Position numbers and translations under genes: made by a program
Assembly (NCBI RefSeq): GCF_001976145.1
Contig: NZ_MOXD01000003.1
Span: 248,001 to 312,000, forward strand
Direction: 5' to 3'
Length of the DNA stretch: 64,000 nucleotides
DNA from: Serratia oryzae
Lineage (GTDB): Bacteria; Pseudomonadota; Gammaproteobacteria; Enterobacterales; Enterobacteriaceae
Notes under the pieces: model-generated
What the model was told of the DNA's origin: nothing
The model's input: only the letters and a program-made list of their open reading frames with translations
Database searches by the model: none
Shown here: positions 1-8,267 of the stretch, one piece after another
Numbering within the stretch: position 1 is the stretch's first letter
Layout: each line of letters begins with the position of its first letter

Positions 1-190
1 TGAGTTTATCCAGAGTGGTTTTATTAATATTAAACTTTTCCATATTCGCGCGAATACGGTTCAAACCCTGTTGCACATTCTCGGCACGCACCAGAATAAG
101 ATAGTTAACACCTTGATTATCTTTCAGTAATTTTTCTAGAGCCGCCCCACCAAGAAACCCCGTAGCGCCGGTTAACAGAAGCGTTTTCAT
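1..190 (-). CDS. NAD(P)-binding reductase, thioester-reductase-like (5' part only)
   Basis: The gene reads leftward off the window edge, and only its first 63 codons are visible. The ATG is complementary to 188-190. The protein opens MKTLLLTGATGFLG, the glycine-rich Rossmann motif (TGxxGFLG) of extended short-chain dehydrogenases. It continues with LVRAENVQQGLNRI, a pattern typical of the thioester reductase/fatty acyl-CoA reductase branch (NAD_binding_4), where a small residue after LVR helps choose NADP. Members reduce carrier- or CoA-bound acyl groups or act as epimerases. With the catalytic YxxxK out of view, the substrate cannot be assigned. It may also be a generic SDR of a polyketide or lipid pathway lying to the left. 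Confidence 0.6.
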   Translation of the reverse strand, partial: MKTLLLTGATGFLGGAALEKLLKDNQGVNYLILVRAENVQQGLNRIRANMEKFNINKTTLDKL

Positions 191-448
191 ATTGGATACT
201 CATATTTAGCCTTGAATGTGCTGGATTGTATGCCTGAATATGTAAACGAAAATTAAATAACGATTAAGTGGGTGGAAAATTAGTTTTCTTAATATTATCT
301 TAAGGAATATTTTGAAACACTCACACACTTATTAGTAACACCAGCGACGCAAAACTCATGCATAATAAAAAAACTTATATTGACAGTATTGATGCCAAAC
401 CTGCTTTAACGCTCAGTAAATGCAATCCTCTCTTAATTAGGAGGCACT

Positions 449-598
449 ATGAGTTACAACAAAAAAGTCTGGTTAGCCGTACCGATCTTTTGTGCCATAT
501 TCTGGCTGCTGGCTATCGGTAGCCTCTATTTACTCAACAAGAAATTTGGGCCAGAGCGCCCATACAGCCAATCAGAGTCGATCGCTAAAATCAGTTAA
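449..598 (+). CDS. small single-pass membrane protein, 49 aa
   Basis: This is a 49-residue ORF with a near-consensus ribosome binding site (AGGAGG at 440-444, five bases before the ATG). It has one hydrophobic segment at about residues 8-29 (rich in V, I, F, W and L, ending LYLL). A basic residue pair precedes the segment (NKK) and another follows it (NKK), and a short polar tail ends at SQSESIAKIS. The composition fits a bitopic inner-membrane protein. I do not recognise a family. It reads away from the reductase gene at the window start, separated by about 260 bases that contain a possible TTGACA -35 at 380-385. No function is assigned; the strong Shine-Dalgarno is the main reason to believe it is translated. 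Confidence 0.5.
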   Translation: MSYNKKVWLAVPIFCAIFWLLAIGSLYLLNKKFGPERPYSQSESIAKIS

Positions 599-691
599 TC
601 GGGAGTTTAAGCTACACGTTTGTTCCCTGAATGTGGGAGCGACAAACTGCCCCAGCGATCCTATGATACTTTATCGAGCAAGGAGAAAGAC

Positions 692-880
692 ATGGCGCGA
701 AAACTGGATGGCTTGCCTCAGCAAGAACGCGACAAAATCCATACCGACCTGCTAGCGCTCAGCGTTATTTACAATGAACGCTATGGGCATGCTTCTGGGC
801 TAAAAAATGCCGAAGCAAGCGTGCCTGCTCATCTGCTGAACTACTTCCATCAACGCCTGCTCTACTATCGCAATGCGTAA
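692..880 (+). CDS. hypothetical cytosolic protein, 62 aa
   Basis: The start is the ATG at 692, because AAGGAG lies six bases upstream (680-685); an in-frame ATG at 620 has no such site. The product is a charged, soluble, probably helical protein (MARKLDGLPQQERDKIH) ending in HQRLLYYRNA, with no signal peptide or membrane segment. It sits just upstream of sbcB on the same strand, but a separate promoter precedes sbcB. I do not recognise a family. The clean Shine-Dalgarno and position support a real gene; the function is unknown. Confidence 0.5.
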   Translation: MARKLDGLPQQERDKIHTDLLALSVIYNERYGHASGLKNAEASVPAHLLNYFHQRLLYYRNA

Positions 881-915
881 TCGCACGCATTTCTCCGTTT
901 AAGCTAAACCACTGC

Positions 916-943
916 TTGGCATCGTTCATAGCACCGTTACAAT
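916..943 (+). promoter_or_regulatory. sigma-70 promoter for sbcB
   Basis: TTGGCA at 916-921 and TACAAT at 938-943 are separated by 16 bases, giving a good vegetative promoter. Transcription would begin near 950, leaving a leader of about 30 bases before the TTG start of sbcB. The assignment is by consensus match only. Confidence 0.5.
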
Positions 944-980
944 AGGAGCATATTCCCTACGCCAATGAAGAGATGCGATT

Positions 981-2408
981 TTGAGCAGCAAGGCACCGGC
1001 CACATTTTATATCCACGACTACGAAACCTTCGGTAAAAGCCCATCCATGGATCGTCCGGCGCAGTTTGCTGGCGTGCGTACCGACATGGATTTCAATATC
1101 ATCGAAGAGCCGCTGGTTGTTTATTGCGCTCCGGCAGATGATTACCTGCCCGATCCTGAAGCGGTGATGATCACCGGTATCACACCGCAACACGCCCTGG
1201 CCAAAGGGGTGAACGAGGCTGAATTTGCCCGGCAGATCCACCAAGCATTCAGCGTGCCCGGTACCTGTATTCTCGGCTACAACAATATTCGCTTTGATGA
1301 TGAAGTCAGCCGTAACATCTTCTATCGCAGTTTCTATGATCCCTACGCCTACAGCTGGCAAAACGGCAATTCACGCTGGGACCTGCTCGACGTGATGCGT
1401 GCCTGCTATGCCCTGCGCCCAAGCGGCATCAACTGGCCAGAGAATGAAGACGGCTTTCCCAGCTTCCGTCTGGAACACCTGACTCGCGCTAACGGCATAG
1501 AACACGAAAATGCGCACGATGCCATGGCCGACGTTTACGCTACCATTGCCATGGCCAAATTGGTCAAACAGGCGCAGCCGCGGCTGTTCGATTATCTATT
1601 GCAGCACCGTAATAAGCACAAACTGAACGCGCTGATCGACATCGCCGAAATGGCTCCGCTGGTGCACGTTTCCGGCATGTTTGGTGCCGCGCGCGGCAAC
1701 ACCAGTTGGGTTGCGCCGCTGGCTTGGCACCCAGAGAACAAAAATGCGGTGATCATGTGTGATTTGGCCGGTGATATCACGCCATTGCTGGAACTGAGCG
1801 CCGACGAACTGCGCGAACGCCTCTATACTCGCCGCGATCGGCTGGCCGCCGCTCAAGCCCCCGTGCCAATTAAACTGGTGCATATCAACAAGTGCCCAGT
1901 GCTGGCCCCCGCCAAAACGCTGCTGCCGGAAAATGCCGAACGCTTGGGGATTGATCGCCAAGCCTGCCTGCAAAACCTGCAAGTACTGCGCCAGCACCCG
2001 GAAGTGCGGGAAAAAGTGGTGGCGCTGTTTGCCGAAGCGGAACCTTTCACGCCGCTTGATGATGTGGATGCCAAACTGTATGACGGCTTTTTCAGTGATG
2101 CTGACCGGGCGGCCATGAAGATTATCCAGCAAACCAACCCGCAGAATCTGCCGGCGTTGGATTTAACCTTTAACGATGGCCGGGTGAAGGAGTTGCTGTT
2201 CCGCTACCGTGCACGTAATTACCCCAAAACGCTGGATGACGCCGAACAGCGCCGCTGGCTGCAACATCGCCAGAACGTGCTCAACGCAGAGCGGGTGCAA
2301 AACTACCTATTACAGTTGGAAGCGTTGTATAACCTGCATGAAGGGGATCAGGAGAAAATGGCCCTGCTGAAAGCGTTGTTCGACTACGGCAAGCAGTTGG
2401 TAGGGTAA
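981..2408 (+). CDS. sbcB: exodeoxyribonuclease I (SbcB)
   Basis: Exonuclease I degrades single-stranded DNA 3' to 5', taking part in mismatch repair and recombination and trimming ends. The 475-residue product matches the E. coli enzyme in length and nearly throughout from memory. It starts with the DEDDh exonuclease core: HDYETFG (acidic pair D13, E15), then ILGYNNIRFDDEVSRN, then the ExoIII motif HDAMADVYAT. The middle is the SH3-like domain (LVHVSGMFGAARGN) and the C-terminal helical domain contains FFSDADRAAMKI and FRYRARNYP, which help bind the SSB tail. The start is TTG at 981; nearby ATGs at 965 and 973 are out of frame, and AAGAGA lies just upstream. It is monocistronic, followed by a REP-like hairpin. 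Confidence 0.96.
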   Translation: MSSKAPATFYIHDYETFGKSPSMDRPAQFAGVRTDMDFNIIEEPLVVYCAPADDYLPDPEAVMITGITPQHALAKGVNEAEFARQIHQAFSVPGTCILGYNNIRFDDEVSRNIFYRSFYDPYAYSWQNGNSRWDLLDVMRACYALRPSGINWPENEDGFPSFRLEHLTRANGIEHENAHDAMADVYATIAMAKLVKQAQPRLFDYLLQHRNKHKLNALIDIAEMAPLVHVSGMFGAARGNTSWVAPLAWHPENKNAVIMCDLAGDITPLLELSADELRERLYTRRDRLAAAQAPVPIKLVHINKCPVLAPAKTLLPENAERLGIDRQACLQNLQVLRQHPEVREKVVALFAEAEPFTPLDDVDAKLYDGFFSDADRAAMKIIQQTNPQNLPALDLTFNDGRVKELLFRYRARNYPKTLDDAEQRRWLQHRQNVLNAERVQNYLLQLEALYNLHEGDQEKMALLKALFDYGKQLVG

Positions 2409-2463
2409 TGCCTGAGCTTCTTCTTTTGAAAAAACTCAGGGCGAGGGGCATATGTTAATCAAG

Positions 2464-2500
2464 CCCCTCACCCCGGCCCTCCCAAAGAGAGAGGGGGAAA
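2464..2500. repeat. REP-like palindromic element
   Basis: A short CCCCTCACCCCGGCCCTC unit is followed by GAGAGGGGG, forming an imperfect hairpin between the convergent ends of sbcB and puuP. Its left half (CCCTCACCCCGGCCCT) recurs exactly at 60865-60880 in the T6SS cluster, marking it as a dispersed intergenic repeat. It may stabilise or end transcripts from both sides. Confidence 0.55.
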
Positions 2501-2503
2501 AAA

Positions 2504-3874
2504 TTAAGCTACGTCTTCACTCGCCTGCGGCACAGGCAAGCGGAAACTGCGAGTGACAAACGCCAGATACAGCAGACCAATTGCCGCCCAGACCAGGCCC
2601 AACGTCATTGAGCTGGACTCCAGGTTAATCCACAGAGCACCGACGGTCAGCGCACCCAACACCGGCAGAACCAGATAGTTGATCTTATCTTTCAAGGTAC
2701 GGTTCAACTTGTCACGGATGTAGAACTGCGAAATCACCGACAGGTTAACAAAGGTAAAGGCCACCAGCGCACCAAAGTTGATCAACGCAGTCGCGGTCAC
2801 CAGATCGAACGACACGGCAGACAGCGCAATCGCTCCCACCAGCAGCACGTTCAGCGCTGGCGTACGCCATTTCGGATGTACATAGCCGAAGAAACGCTCT
2901 GGGAACACCCCGTCACGGCCCATCACGTACATCAGGCGTGATACTCCCGCATGTGAAGCCATACCGGAAGCCAGTACCGTGACGCAAGAGATCACCAGGA
3001 TCACCGACTGGAAGAACTTGCCAGCGACGTACAGCATGATTTCAGGCTGTGAGGCATCAGGATTTTTGAAACGCGAGATGTCCGGGAAGTACAGTTGCAC
3101 AAAGTAAGACACCACGATGAAGATAATGCCGCCGATCAACGCCGTCAGGAAGATGGCTTTCGGGATCACATTCTCTGCATCTTTGGTTTCTTCCGACAGC
3201 GAACTGATGCCATCGAAGCCGAGGAATGAGAAGCACAAGATGGTCGCACCGGTAATCATCGGCACCACGTGGGCATTATCAGACCAGAACGGACGGCTGC
3301 TGGCCAGCGTGCCGGCCCCTTCGCCATTAGAAATCCCGTGGATCACCAGGCCCAGAAACACGATCATAATCGCTACCTGCACCACCACGATAATGGAGTT
3401 CAGGTTGGCAACCAGCTTGATGCCGCGCAGGTTGAAAGCCGTCATCAGCGCTACCAGCACCGCAACGAAGATCCATGAAGGCACGCCTGGGAAGATCGCT
3501 TCCAGGTAAATTTTTGCCAGCAGGATGTTGATCATCGGCATGAACAGGTAGTCCAGCAACGATGACCAGCCCACCATAAAGCCAACGTGCGGGCTGATGG
3601 CTTTCTGGGCATAGGTGTAAGCAGACCCCGCAGACGGGAATTTGCGCACCAGTTTGCCGTAACTCAGCGCGGTAAACAGGATCGCCAGCAGTGCAAAGGC
3701 GTAAGCGGTTGCGACATGACCATCGGTCAGGCCGGAGACGATGCCAAAGGTATCAAAGATAGTCATAGGCTGCAGATACGCCAAGCCCATCATGACTACC
3801 GGAACCAAAGTGAGGGTTTTGCGCAGTTGAGCGCGCTGGCCGGCTGGTGCGGCGCTGATGATGTTATCGGACAT
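2504..3874 (-). CDS. puuP: putrescine importer PuuP (APC family permease)
   Basis: This is a polytopic APC-superfamily transporter of about 456 residues. It is strongly similar to E. coli PuuP, the proton-motive-force-driven putrescine importer that feeds the gamma-glutamylation pathway. Diagnostic stretches include [21 protein letters not shown] (TM1 with the unwound substrate site), [37 protein letters not shown], and [22 protein letters not shown]. About 12 hydrophobic segments can be counted. I take the ATG at 3874 (MSDNIISAA) because a purine-rich AAGGGGGGG precedes it and the family starts here; an upstream ATG would add 16 non-family residues. It lies downstream of puuA on the same strand but is separated from it by a terminator, so it probably has its own promoter. 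Confidence 0.9.
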   Translation of the reverse strand: MSDNIISAAPAGQRAQLRKTLTLVPVVMMGLAYLQPMTIFDTFGIVSGLTDGHVATAYAFALLAILFTALSYGKLVRKFPSAGSAYTYAQKAISPHVGFMVGWSSLLDYLFMPMINILLAKIYLEAIFPGVPSWIFVAVLVALMTAFNLRGIKLVANLNSIIVVVQVAIMIVFLGLVIHGISNGEGAGTLASSRPFWSDNAHVVPMITGATILCFSFLGFDGISSLSEETKDAENVIPKAIFLTALIGGIIFIVVSYFVQLYFPDISRFKNPDASQPEIMLYVAGKFFQSVILVISCVTVLASGMASHAGVSRLMYVMGRDGVFPERFFGYVHPKWRTPALNVLLVGAIALSAVSFDLVTATALINFGALVAFTFVNLSVISQFYIRDKLNRTLKDKINYLVLPVLGALTVGALWINLESSSMTLGLVWAAIGLLYLAFVTRSFRLPVPQASEDVA

Positions 3875-4208
3875 CGCGCAGCCCCCCCTTACCTTCTGCC
3901 TTGCGGATAAGAGACACGCCAAGACTTAAGGTTGCGGGGAAACTTCGCAACGTGCGACTGAATTCTAAAAGGGGGATGAGGGAAGCTGGATAGCGAGTCG
4001 ATGCTGCCTTGACTGCCCCATAATCGCTGCGGCCGCAGCGGAAACCGGCGGGCACCGGTGCTAAAGTGAAAAATTGCCCCATCTTTCTAATCCTCATGAG
4101 TCACGACCATAAAGTTTTGGTTGATCGCGACGAACCTATTTATCTATCCGGCTCGATGTCCGGCCTCGCTTGGTGTGTGAAATTCACAGTTTGTATAACG
4201 TAAAATGC

Positions 4209-4238
4209 AAAAAAATAACCGACGCGTTAAAACGTCGG
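4209..4238 (-). terminator. rho-independent terminator after puuA
   Basis: Read leftward, CCGACG and CGTCGG form a 6-bp GC-rich stem with an 8-base loop, followed by TTATTTTTTT. It lies 125 bases beyond the puuA stop. The remaining 3875-4208 stretch before puuP contains no gene I can support and presumably carries the puuP promoter. Confidence 0.65.
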
Positions 4239-4362
4239 CTATCTTCATTCGGTTATTTTGCCCTAGAAAACCCCTGCAAGACAAGCTCCAGAAACCTTCT
4301 TATACAAATTCTTTTGCTGATTGAACGGAAAATCCGCTTATCGGCAAAGGCTGAATGCCGAC

Positions 4363-5781
4363 TCAGGCATTTTTCAACATCCAGTCGATCTCGGTTTCGG
4401 TCACCAGTCGCTCAAACTGCATCAGTTCATCCATCTTGCAGGCGTGATAAACACGTGAGAAACGCTCCCCCAGATACTGGGTCAGTTCATGCTGATGTTC
4501 AAATTCGTACAACGCATCGCTCTGACGAATCGGGAAGGGCACGCCTTCCTGTTCAAGGCCATTACCCGTTACCGGTTCAGGCAGCGGCAGCTCGGTATCC
4601 AGCCCATAGAGGATCCCCGCCAAGATCGCGGCCACCACCAGGTAGGGATTGGCATCCGCCCCGGCAACCCGATACTCCACGCGGTGGTTATCCACATCGC
4701 TACAGGGAATACGTAACGCTACGGTACGATTGTTATGCCCCCAGGAAGCCTGGACCGGCACATACATGCCAGGCTGGAAACGACGGAACGCATTGACATT
4801 AGGCGCCAGCAACGCCATAGAGGCTGGCATCAGGGTGATCATCCCGGCCAAGGCACGCTTCAGCAGCGCCGAATCTGCGCCATCGGCTTCGGCAAACAGG
4901 TTGTTACCCGCGTTGTCTACCATGCTGATATGCACGTGCATCCCGCTGCCGGCATAATCCTCATAGGGTTTAGCCATAAAGGTGGCATGCATATGGTGGT
5001 TTTCTGCCACCTGCCGCACCAGGCGCTTCAACGCCAGCGCATGATCGCAGGCCTGCAACACATTGTCGGTATGATTCAGATTCACTTCGAACTGGCCTGG
5101 CGACGCTTCCGCTACCGCACCATCGGCCGGTAAACCCTGCATCTGTGCCAACATATCAATGTCGTTCAGCACGCCAGCAAAGTGGTTGAGATTGTCCAGT
5201 GAATAAACCTGGCTCTGCACGTTGCGCTCTTGCGTTCCTGGTGAGCACGGCGGCTGCAGGTAGCCTTCTGCATCTCGCTGTCGATCGATGAGATAAAACT
5301 CCAACTCTACCGCTACCACTGGGAATAACCCACGCTGGCGCAACGCCTGCCATATTCGGTTCAGTACGTTACGGGGTTCAACGTCAAAGGGAGTACCATC
5401 TTCATCCAGCATGGTCAGCAATACCTGGCCGATATGCTCGGGATCTGCGGCTGAAGGCGTTAAGGTTCCCGGCACCGGGATGCAAACCCGGTCAGGCTCC
5501 CCCAGTTCCTGGCCCAAACCGGCCTCTTCCACCACGTTGCCCAGAATATCCATAGCAAACACCGAGGCGGGGAAGTAGCAGCCTTTTTCTATTTTTTTCA
5601 GCCCGGAGATGGGGATACGTTTACCGCGGAAGGAACCATTTAAATCATTGAGCAAGATATCGATATACTGTGTGGCAGGATGGCGTTCCAAATAGTGAGT
5701 CACCTCCCGTTGGAACGCGCTACTTCGCCTTTCTTCATTATGCTGTGCAAAATTTTCAACTGCTGCGCTATTGGTTTGCAT
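4363..5781 (-). CDS. puuA: gamma-glutamylputrescine synthetase PuuA
   Basis: PuuA is a glutamine-synthetase-fold ligase that joins glutamate to putrescine with ATP, the first cytosolic step of the Puu pathway. The 472-residue product has the same length as E. coli PuuA and very similar sequence. It has a beta-grasp N-terminus with LNDLNGSFRGKRIP, the motif FPASVFAMDILGN, the metal/glutamate-binding VELEFYLIDRQRDAEG, SPGQFEVNL, the ATP-site GSGMHVHIS, and NNRTVALRIP with the closing EYRVAGADANPYL. It ends IDWMLKNA, as in E. coli. The gene is divergent from puuR, so repression by PuuR from the 397-base spacer is expected. A terminator lies downstream, before puuP. Confidence 0.94.
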   Translation of the reverse strand: MQTNSAAVENFAQHNEERRSSAFQREVTHYLERHPATQYIDILLNDLNGSFRGKRIPISGLKKIEKGCYFPASVFAMDILGNVVEEAGLGQELGEPDRVCIPVPGTLTPSAADPEHIGQVLLTMLDEDGTPFDVEPRNVLNRIWQALRQRGLFPVVAVELEFYLIDRQRDAEGYLQPPCSPGTQERNVQSQVYSLDNLNHFAGVLNDIDMLAQMQGLPADGAVAEASPGQFEVNLNHTDNVLQACDHALALKRLVRQVAENHHMHATFMAKPYEDYAGSGMHVHISMVDNAGNNLFAEADGADSALLKRALAGMITLMPASMALLAPNVNAFRRFQPGMYVPVQASWGHNNRTVALRIPCSDVDNHRVEYRVAGADANPYLVVAAILAGILYGLDTELPLPEPVTGNGLEQEGVPFPIRQSDALYEFEHQHELTQYLGERFSRVYHACKMDELMQFERLVTETEIDWMLKNA

Positions 5782-6178
5782 ACATCACCCGCCGTTGTGC
5801 TTTTGGGAATGCCTTCGCATTCACTTGCCGATTGGTTCAACACATGGTCTGAATTCTCTGAAAAGTGAGCTGGAGATTGGTGCTCGAAATAACACCCATG
5901 GAATTAAACATAGCCTTAACAAAAAAGCTTTGCAAATGCTACAATCGCGTTTGATTATTCACCACGGGCTGCTAAATTGATAAAATATTGACCGAAAAGG
6001 CGTTGTCTGCCGTTTTCGTGTACATTATTTTTTCCGCCAGTACGGCGATAAATGTGGGCAATATATTTTCCAATAACGCCCCAACTACCGATATCATGTG
6101 GTGTCGATATCACTCAGACAGGTACCCGGTTCCGGGTGTTACCTCAGCTTGTCGTCCCTATCAGAAGGAACTACCGCT
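5782..6178. promoter_or_regulatory. divergent puuA / puuR control region
   Basis: This is about 400 bases between divergent puuA and puuR with no convincing gene. AAAATATTGACCG at 5982-5994 weakly resembles the AAAATATAATGAACA consensus of PuuR operators in E. coli. Closer to puuR, 6120-6144 forms a near-palindrome (AGGTACCCGG, TT, CCGGG, TGT, TACCT) that could be an operator or a 5' hairpin. Two GATATC steps lie at about 6089 and 6107. All site assignments are tentative. Confidence 0.35.
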
Positions 6179-6736
6179 ATGAGCGAAGTCAGCTTGGCAC
6201 CAGGCAAGCGCCTGTCGCAGATCCGCCAACATTTGGGTCTGTCGCAGCGCAGGGTCGCCGAACTGTCCGGATTAACCCACAGTGCCATCAGCACCATTGA
6301 GCAGGACAAAGTCAGCCCTGCCATCAGTACGTTACAGAAGTTGCTCAAGGTCTATGGATTATCACTGTCTGAATTCTTTGCCGAACCCGAACGGCCAGAT
6401 GAACCCAAAGTGGTGATTGAACCGGAGGATCTGATCGAAATCGGCAGCCAAGGCGTATCAATGAAGCTGGTGCATAACGGCAACCCGACGCGCAGCCTGG
6501 CCATGATGCTGGAAACCTACCAGCCCGGCACCACCACCGGCGAGAAGATCAAACACCAGGGAGAAGAGATCGGTACCCTGCTGGAAGGGGAAATCATGCT
6601 GACGGTCAACGGCCAAAGCTACCTGCTGACGGCTGGGCAGAGCTATGCCATCAATACCGGCCTGCCCCACAGTTTCAGTAATACGTCAACGCGCGTCTGC
6701 CGCATCATCAGCGCGCATACCCCCACCACCTTCTGA
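6179..6736 (+). CDS. puuR: transcriptional repressor PuuR
   Basis: PuuR is a repressor of putrescine utilisation, with an N-terminal helix-turn-helix (Xre type) and a C-terminal cupin that senses putrescine. The 185-residue product matches E. coli PuuR closely: HTH at about residues 9-63 with LSQRRVAELSGLTHSAISTI (recognition helix) and SPAISTLQKLLKVYGLS; cupin from about 110 with YQPGTTTGEKIKHQGEE, LLEGEIMLTVNGQ and NTGLPHSFSN; ending AHTPTTF. The start at 6179 gives the family length and has AGAAGGAA upstream; an in-frame ATG at 6098 would add 27 atypical residues. It is followed 20 bases later by puuB, so the two are probably cotranscribed. Confidence 0.93.
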   Translation: MSEVSLAPGKRLSQIRQHLGLSQRRVAELSGLTHSAISTIEQDKVSPAISTLQKLLKVYGLSLSEFFAEPERPDEPKVVIEPEDLIEIGSQGVSMKLVHNGNPTRSLAMMLETYQPGTTTGEKIKHQGEEIGTLLEGEIMLTVNGQSYLLTAGQSYAINTGLPHSFSNTSTRVCRIISAHTPTTF

Positions 6737-6756
6737 CACTGCCAGACGGAGGAACC

Positions 6757-8037
6757 ATGTCGGAACATGTTGCCAGCTATTATGCCGCCCATGCCAATCC
6801 ACATGAGCCGTATCCGTCACTGAAAGAAGCCATCCGCTGCGATGTTTGCGTGGTTGGCGGCGGTTTTTCTGGCCTGTCCTCCGCATTGCATCTGGTGGAG
6901 GCCGGTTATGACGTGGTCGTGCTTGAAGCGGCGCGTATTGGCTGGGGAGCCAGCGGGCGCAACGGGGGACAGGCGCTCAACTCTTACAGCCGCGACATCG
7001 ATACGATCGAAGCGCGTTACGGCGCGGATACCGCCCGCATGCTCGGCAGCATGATGTTCGAAGGCGCAGAAATTATCCGCCACCGAATCGATCAATACGC
7101 CATCGCCTGTGATTATCGTCCTGGTGCGATCGCCGCGGCCCTCACCAACAAGCAGTTCAACGCGCTTCGGGAAAAAGAGAAACTGTGGCAGCGCTATGGT
7201 CATCAACAGCTTGAGTTACTCGACAGGCAGGCTATCCGGCGCGAAATCGCCAGCGAGCGTTATGTCGGCGGGCTGCTGGATCGTAGCAGTGGGCATCTGC
7301 ATCCTCTCAATCTGGCCCTCGGCGAAGCGGATGCGATACGGCGCCACGGCGGACGCGTGTTTGAGCACTCTGTGGTCACCCATATCGCCTATGGTGAACC
7401 GGCACGGGTGCAGACCGCGCAGGGGTCAGTCAGCGCCAGCTTTGTCATCATCGCGGGTAATGCCTATTTGGGGGATAAGCTGGAGCCGCGCCTCAGCCGC
7501 CTGAGCATGCCCTGTGGTTCACAAATCATCACCACTGCGCCACTGTCGGCCGATATGGCACTTGCGCTGTTGCCGGGTAATCATTGCGTCGAAGATTGCA
7601 ATTACCTGCTGGATTACTTTCGGCTGACGGCGGATAACCGCTTATTGTATGGCGGCGGAGTGACGTATGGCGCACGGGATCCGGCCGATATCGATGCCGA
7701 AATCCTGCCCAAGATGCTGAAAACCTTCCCGCAGCTAAAAAATGTGCGCATCGATTACCGCTGGAGCGGTAATTTCCTGCTGACGCTGTCACGAATGCCG
7801 CAATTCGGACGGCTGGAAAACAATGTTTACTATCTGCAGGGGGACAGCGGCCACGGCGTCACCTTGACACATCTGGCCGGTAAACTGATCGCCGAAGCGC
7901 TGCGCGGTGATGCTGAACGTTTCGATGCCTTCGCCAAGCTGCCACATCTGCCATTTTTTGGTGGCCGCCATTTGCGGGTGCCCTTCACTGCCCTGGGTGC
8001 CGCCTACTATGCCTTGCGCGATCGGCTGGGGTTCTGA
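6757..8037 (+). CDS. puuB: gamma-glutamylputrescine oxidoreductase PuuB
   Basis: PuuB is an FAD enzyme that oxidises gamma-glutamylputrescine to the aldehyde, releasing ammonia and peroxide. The 426-residue product has the DAO-type FAD fold: the dinucleotide motif VVGGGFSGLSSALHLVEAG at about residues 32-50, the second FAD contact GWGASGRNGGQ, LGSMMFEGAEIIR, and the C-terminal FAD loop GDSGHGVTLTHLAGKLIAE. The rest tracks E. coli PuuB (PFTALGAAYYALRDRLGF at the end). A strong GGAGGAACC precedes the ATG. The next pathway genes, puuC (aldehyde dehydrogenase) and puuD (gamma-glutamyl-GABA hydrolase), are not adjacent, so they must lie elsewhere or be replaced. Confidence 0.93.
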   Translation: MSEHVASYYAAHANPHEPYPSLKEAIRCDVCVVGGGFSGLSSALHLVEAGYDVVVLEAARIGWGASGRNGGQALNSYSRDIDTIEARYGADTARMLGSMMFEGAEIIRHRIDQYAIACDYRPGAIAAALTNKQFNALREKEKLWQRYGHQQLELLDRQAIRREIASERYVGGLLDRSSGHLHPLNLALGEADAIRRHGGRVFEHSVVTHIAYGEPARVQTAQGSVSASFVIIAGNAYLGDKLEPRLSRLSMPCGSQIITTAPLSADMALALLPGNHCVEDCNYLLDYFRLTADNRLLYGGGVTYGARDPADIDAEILPKMLKTFPQLKNVRIDYRWSGNFLLTLSRMPQFGRLENNVYYLQGDSGHGVTLTHLAGKLIAEALRGDAERFDAFAKLPHLPFFGGRHLRVPFTALGAAYYALRDRLGF

Positions 8038-8110
8038 GCACTGCCCCGGCCTGCACCAGCACTGATATTGCCTCTTTCCTCTGCCATCACATAATATCCC
8101 TTATTTATAT

Positions 8111-8139
8111 ATGCAAATGATATAGATTATCATTTGCAT
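8111..8139 (+). promoter_or_regulatory. Fur box upstream of the CirA-like receptor
   Basis: A perfect 12-bp inverted repeat (ATGCAAATGATA and TATCATTTGCAT) is separated by five bases. Its core closely resembles the Fur consensus GATAATGATAATCATTATC. It lies about 130 bases before the start of the TonB-dependent receptor, the expected place for iron-dependent repression. The surrounding AT-rich stretch is likely to contain the promoter. Confidence 0.8.
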
Positions 8140-8267
8140 TTACATTCTTATTAATTTCCTTACAATAGCCCGAAGCCTCACCCTCAGAGCGGAAAACCGC
8201 CGCGGTGCGAGCTACCTCTTATTTTAAATCAATCAATTAATAACCTCGGGCCAGGAATCTTTATCCC

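Noticed and set aside
2411-2440. CCTGAG...CTCAGG hairpin as the sbcB terminator
   Set aside because: The stem is only six pairs around an 18-base loop and lacks a downstream T-run.
3864-4097. 77-codon leftward frame upstream of puuP
   Set aside because: It overlaps the puuP start in another frame, has no recognisable domain, and probably covers the puuP promoter region.
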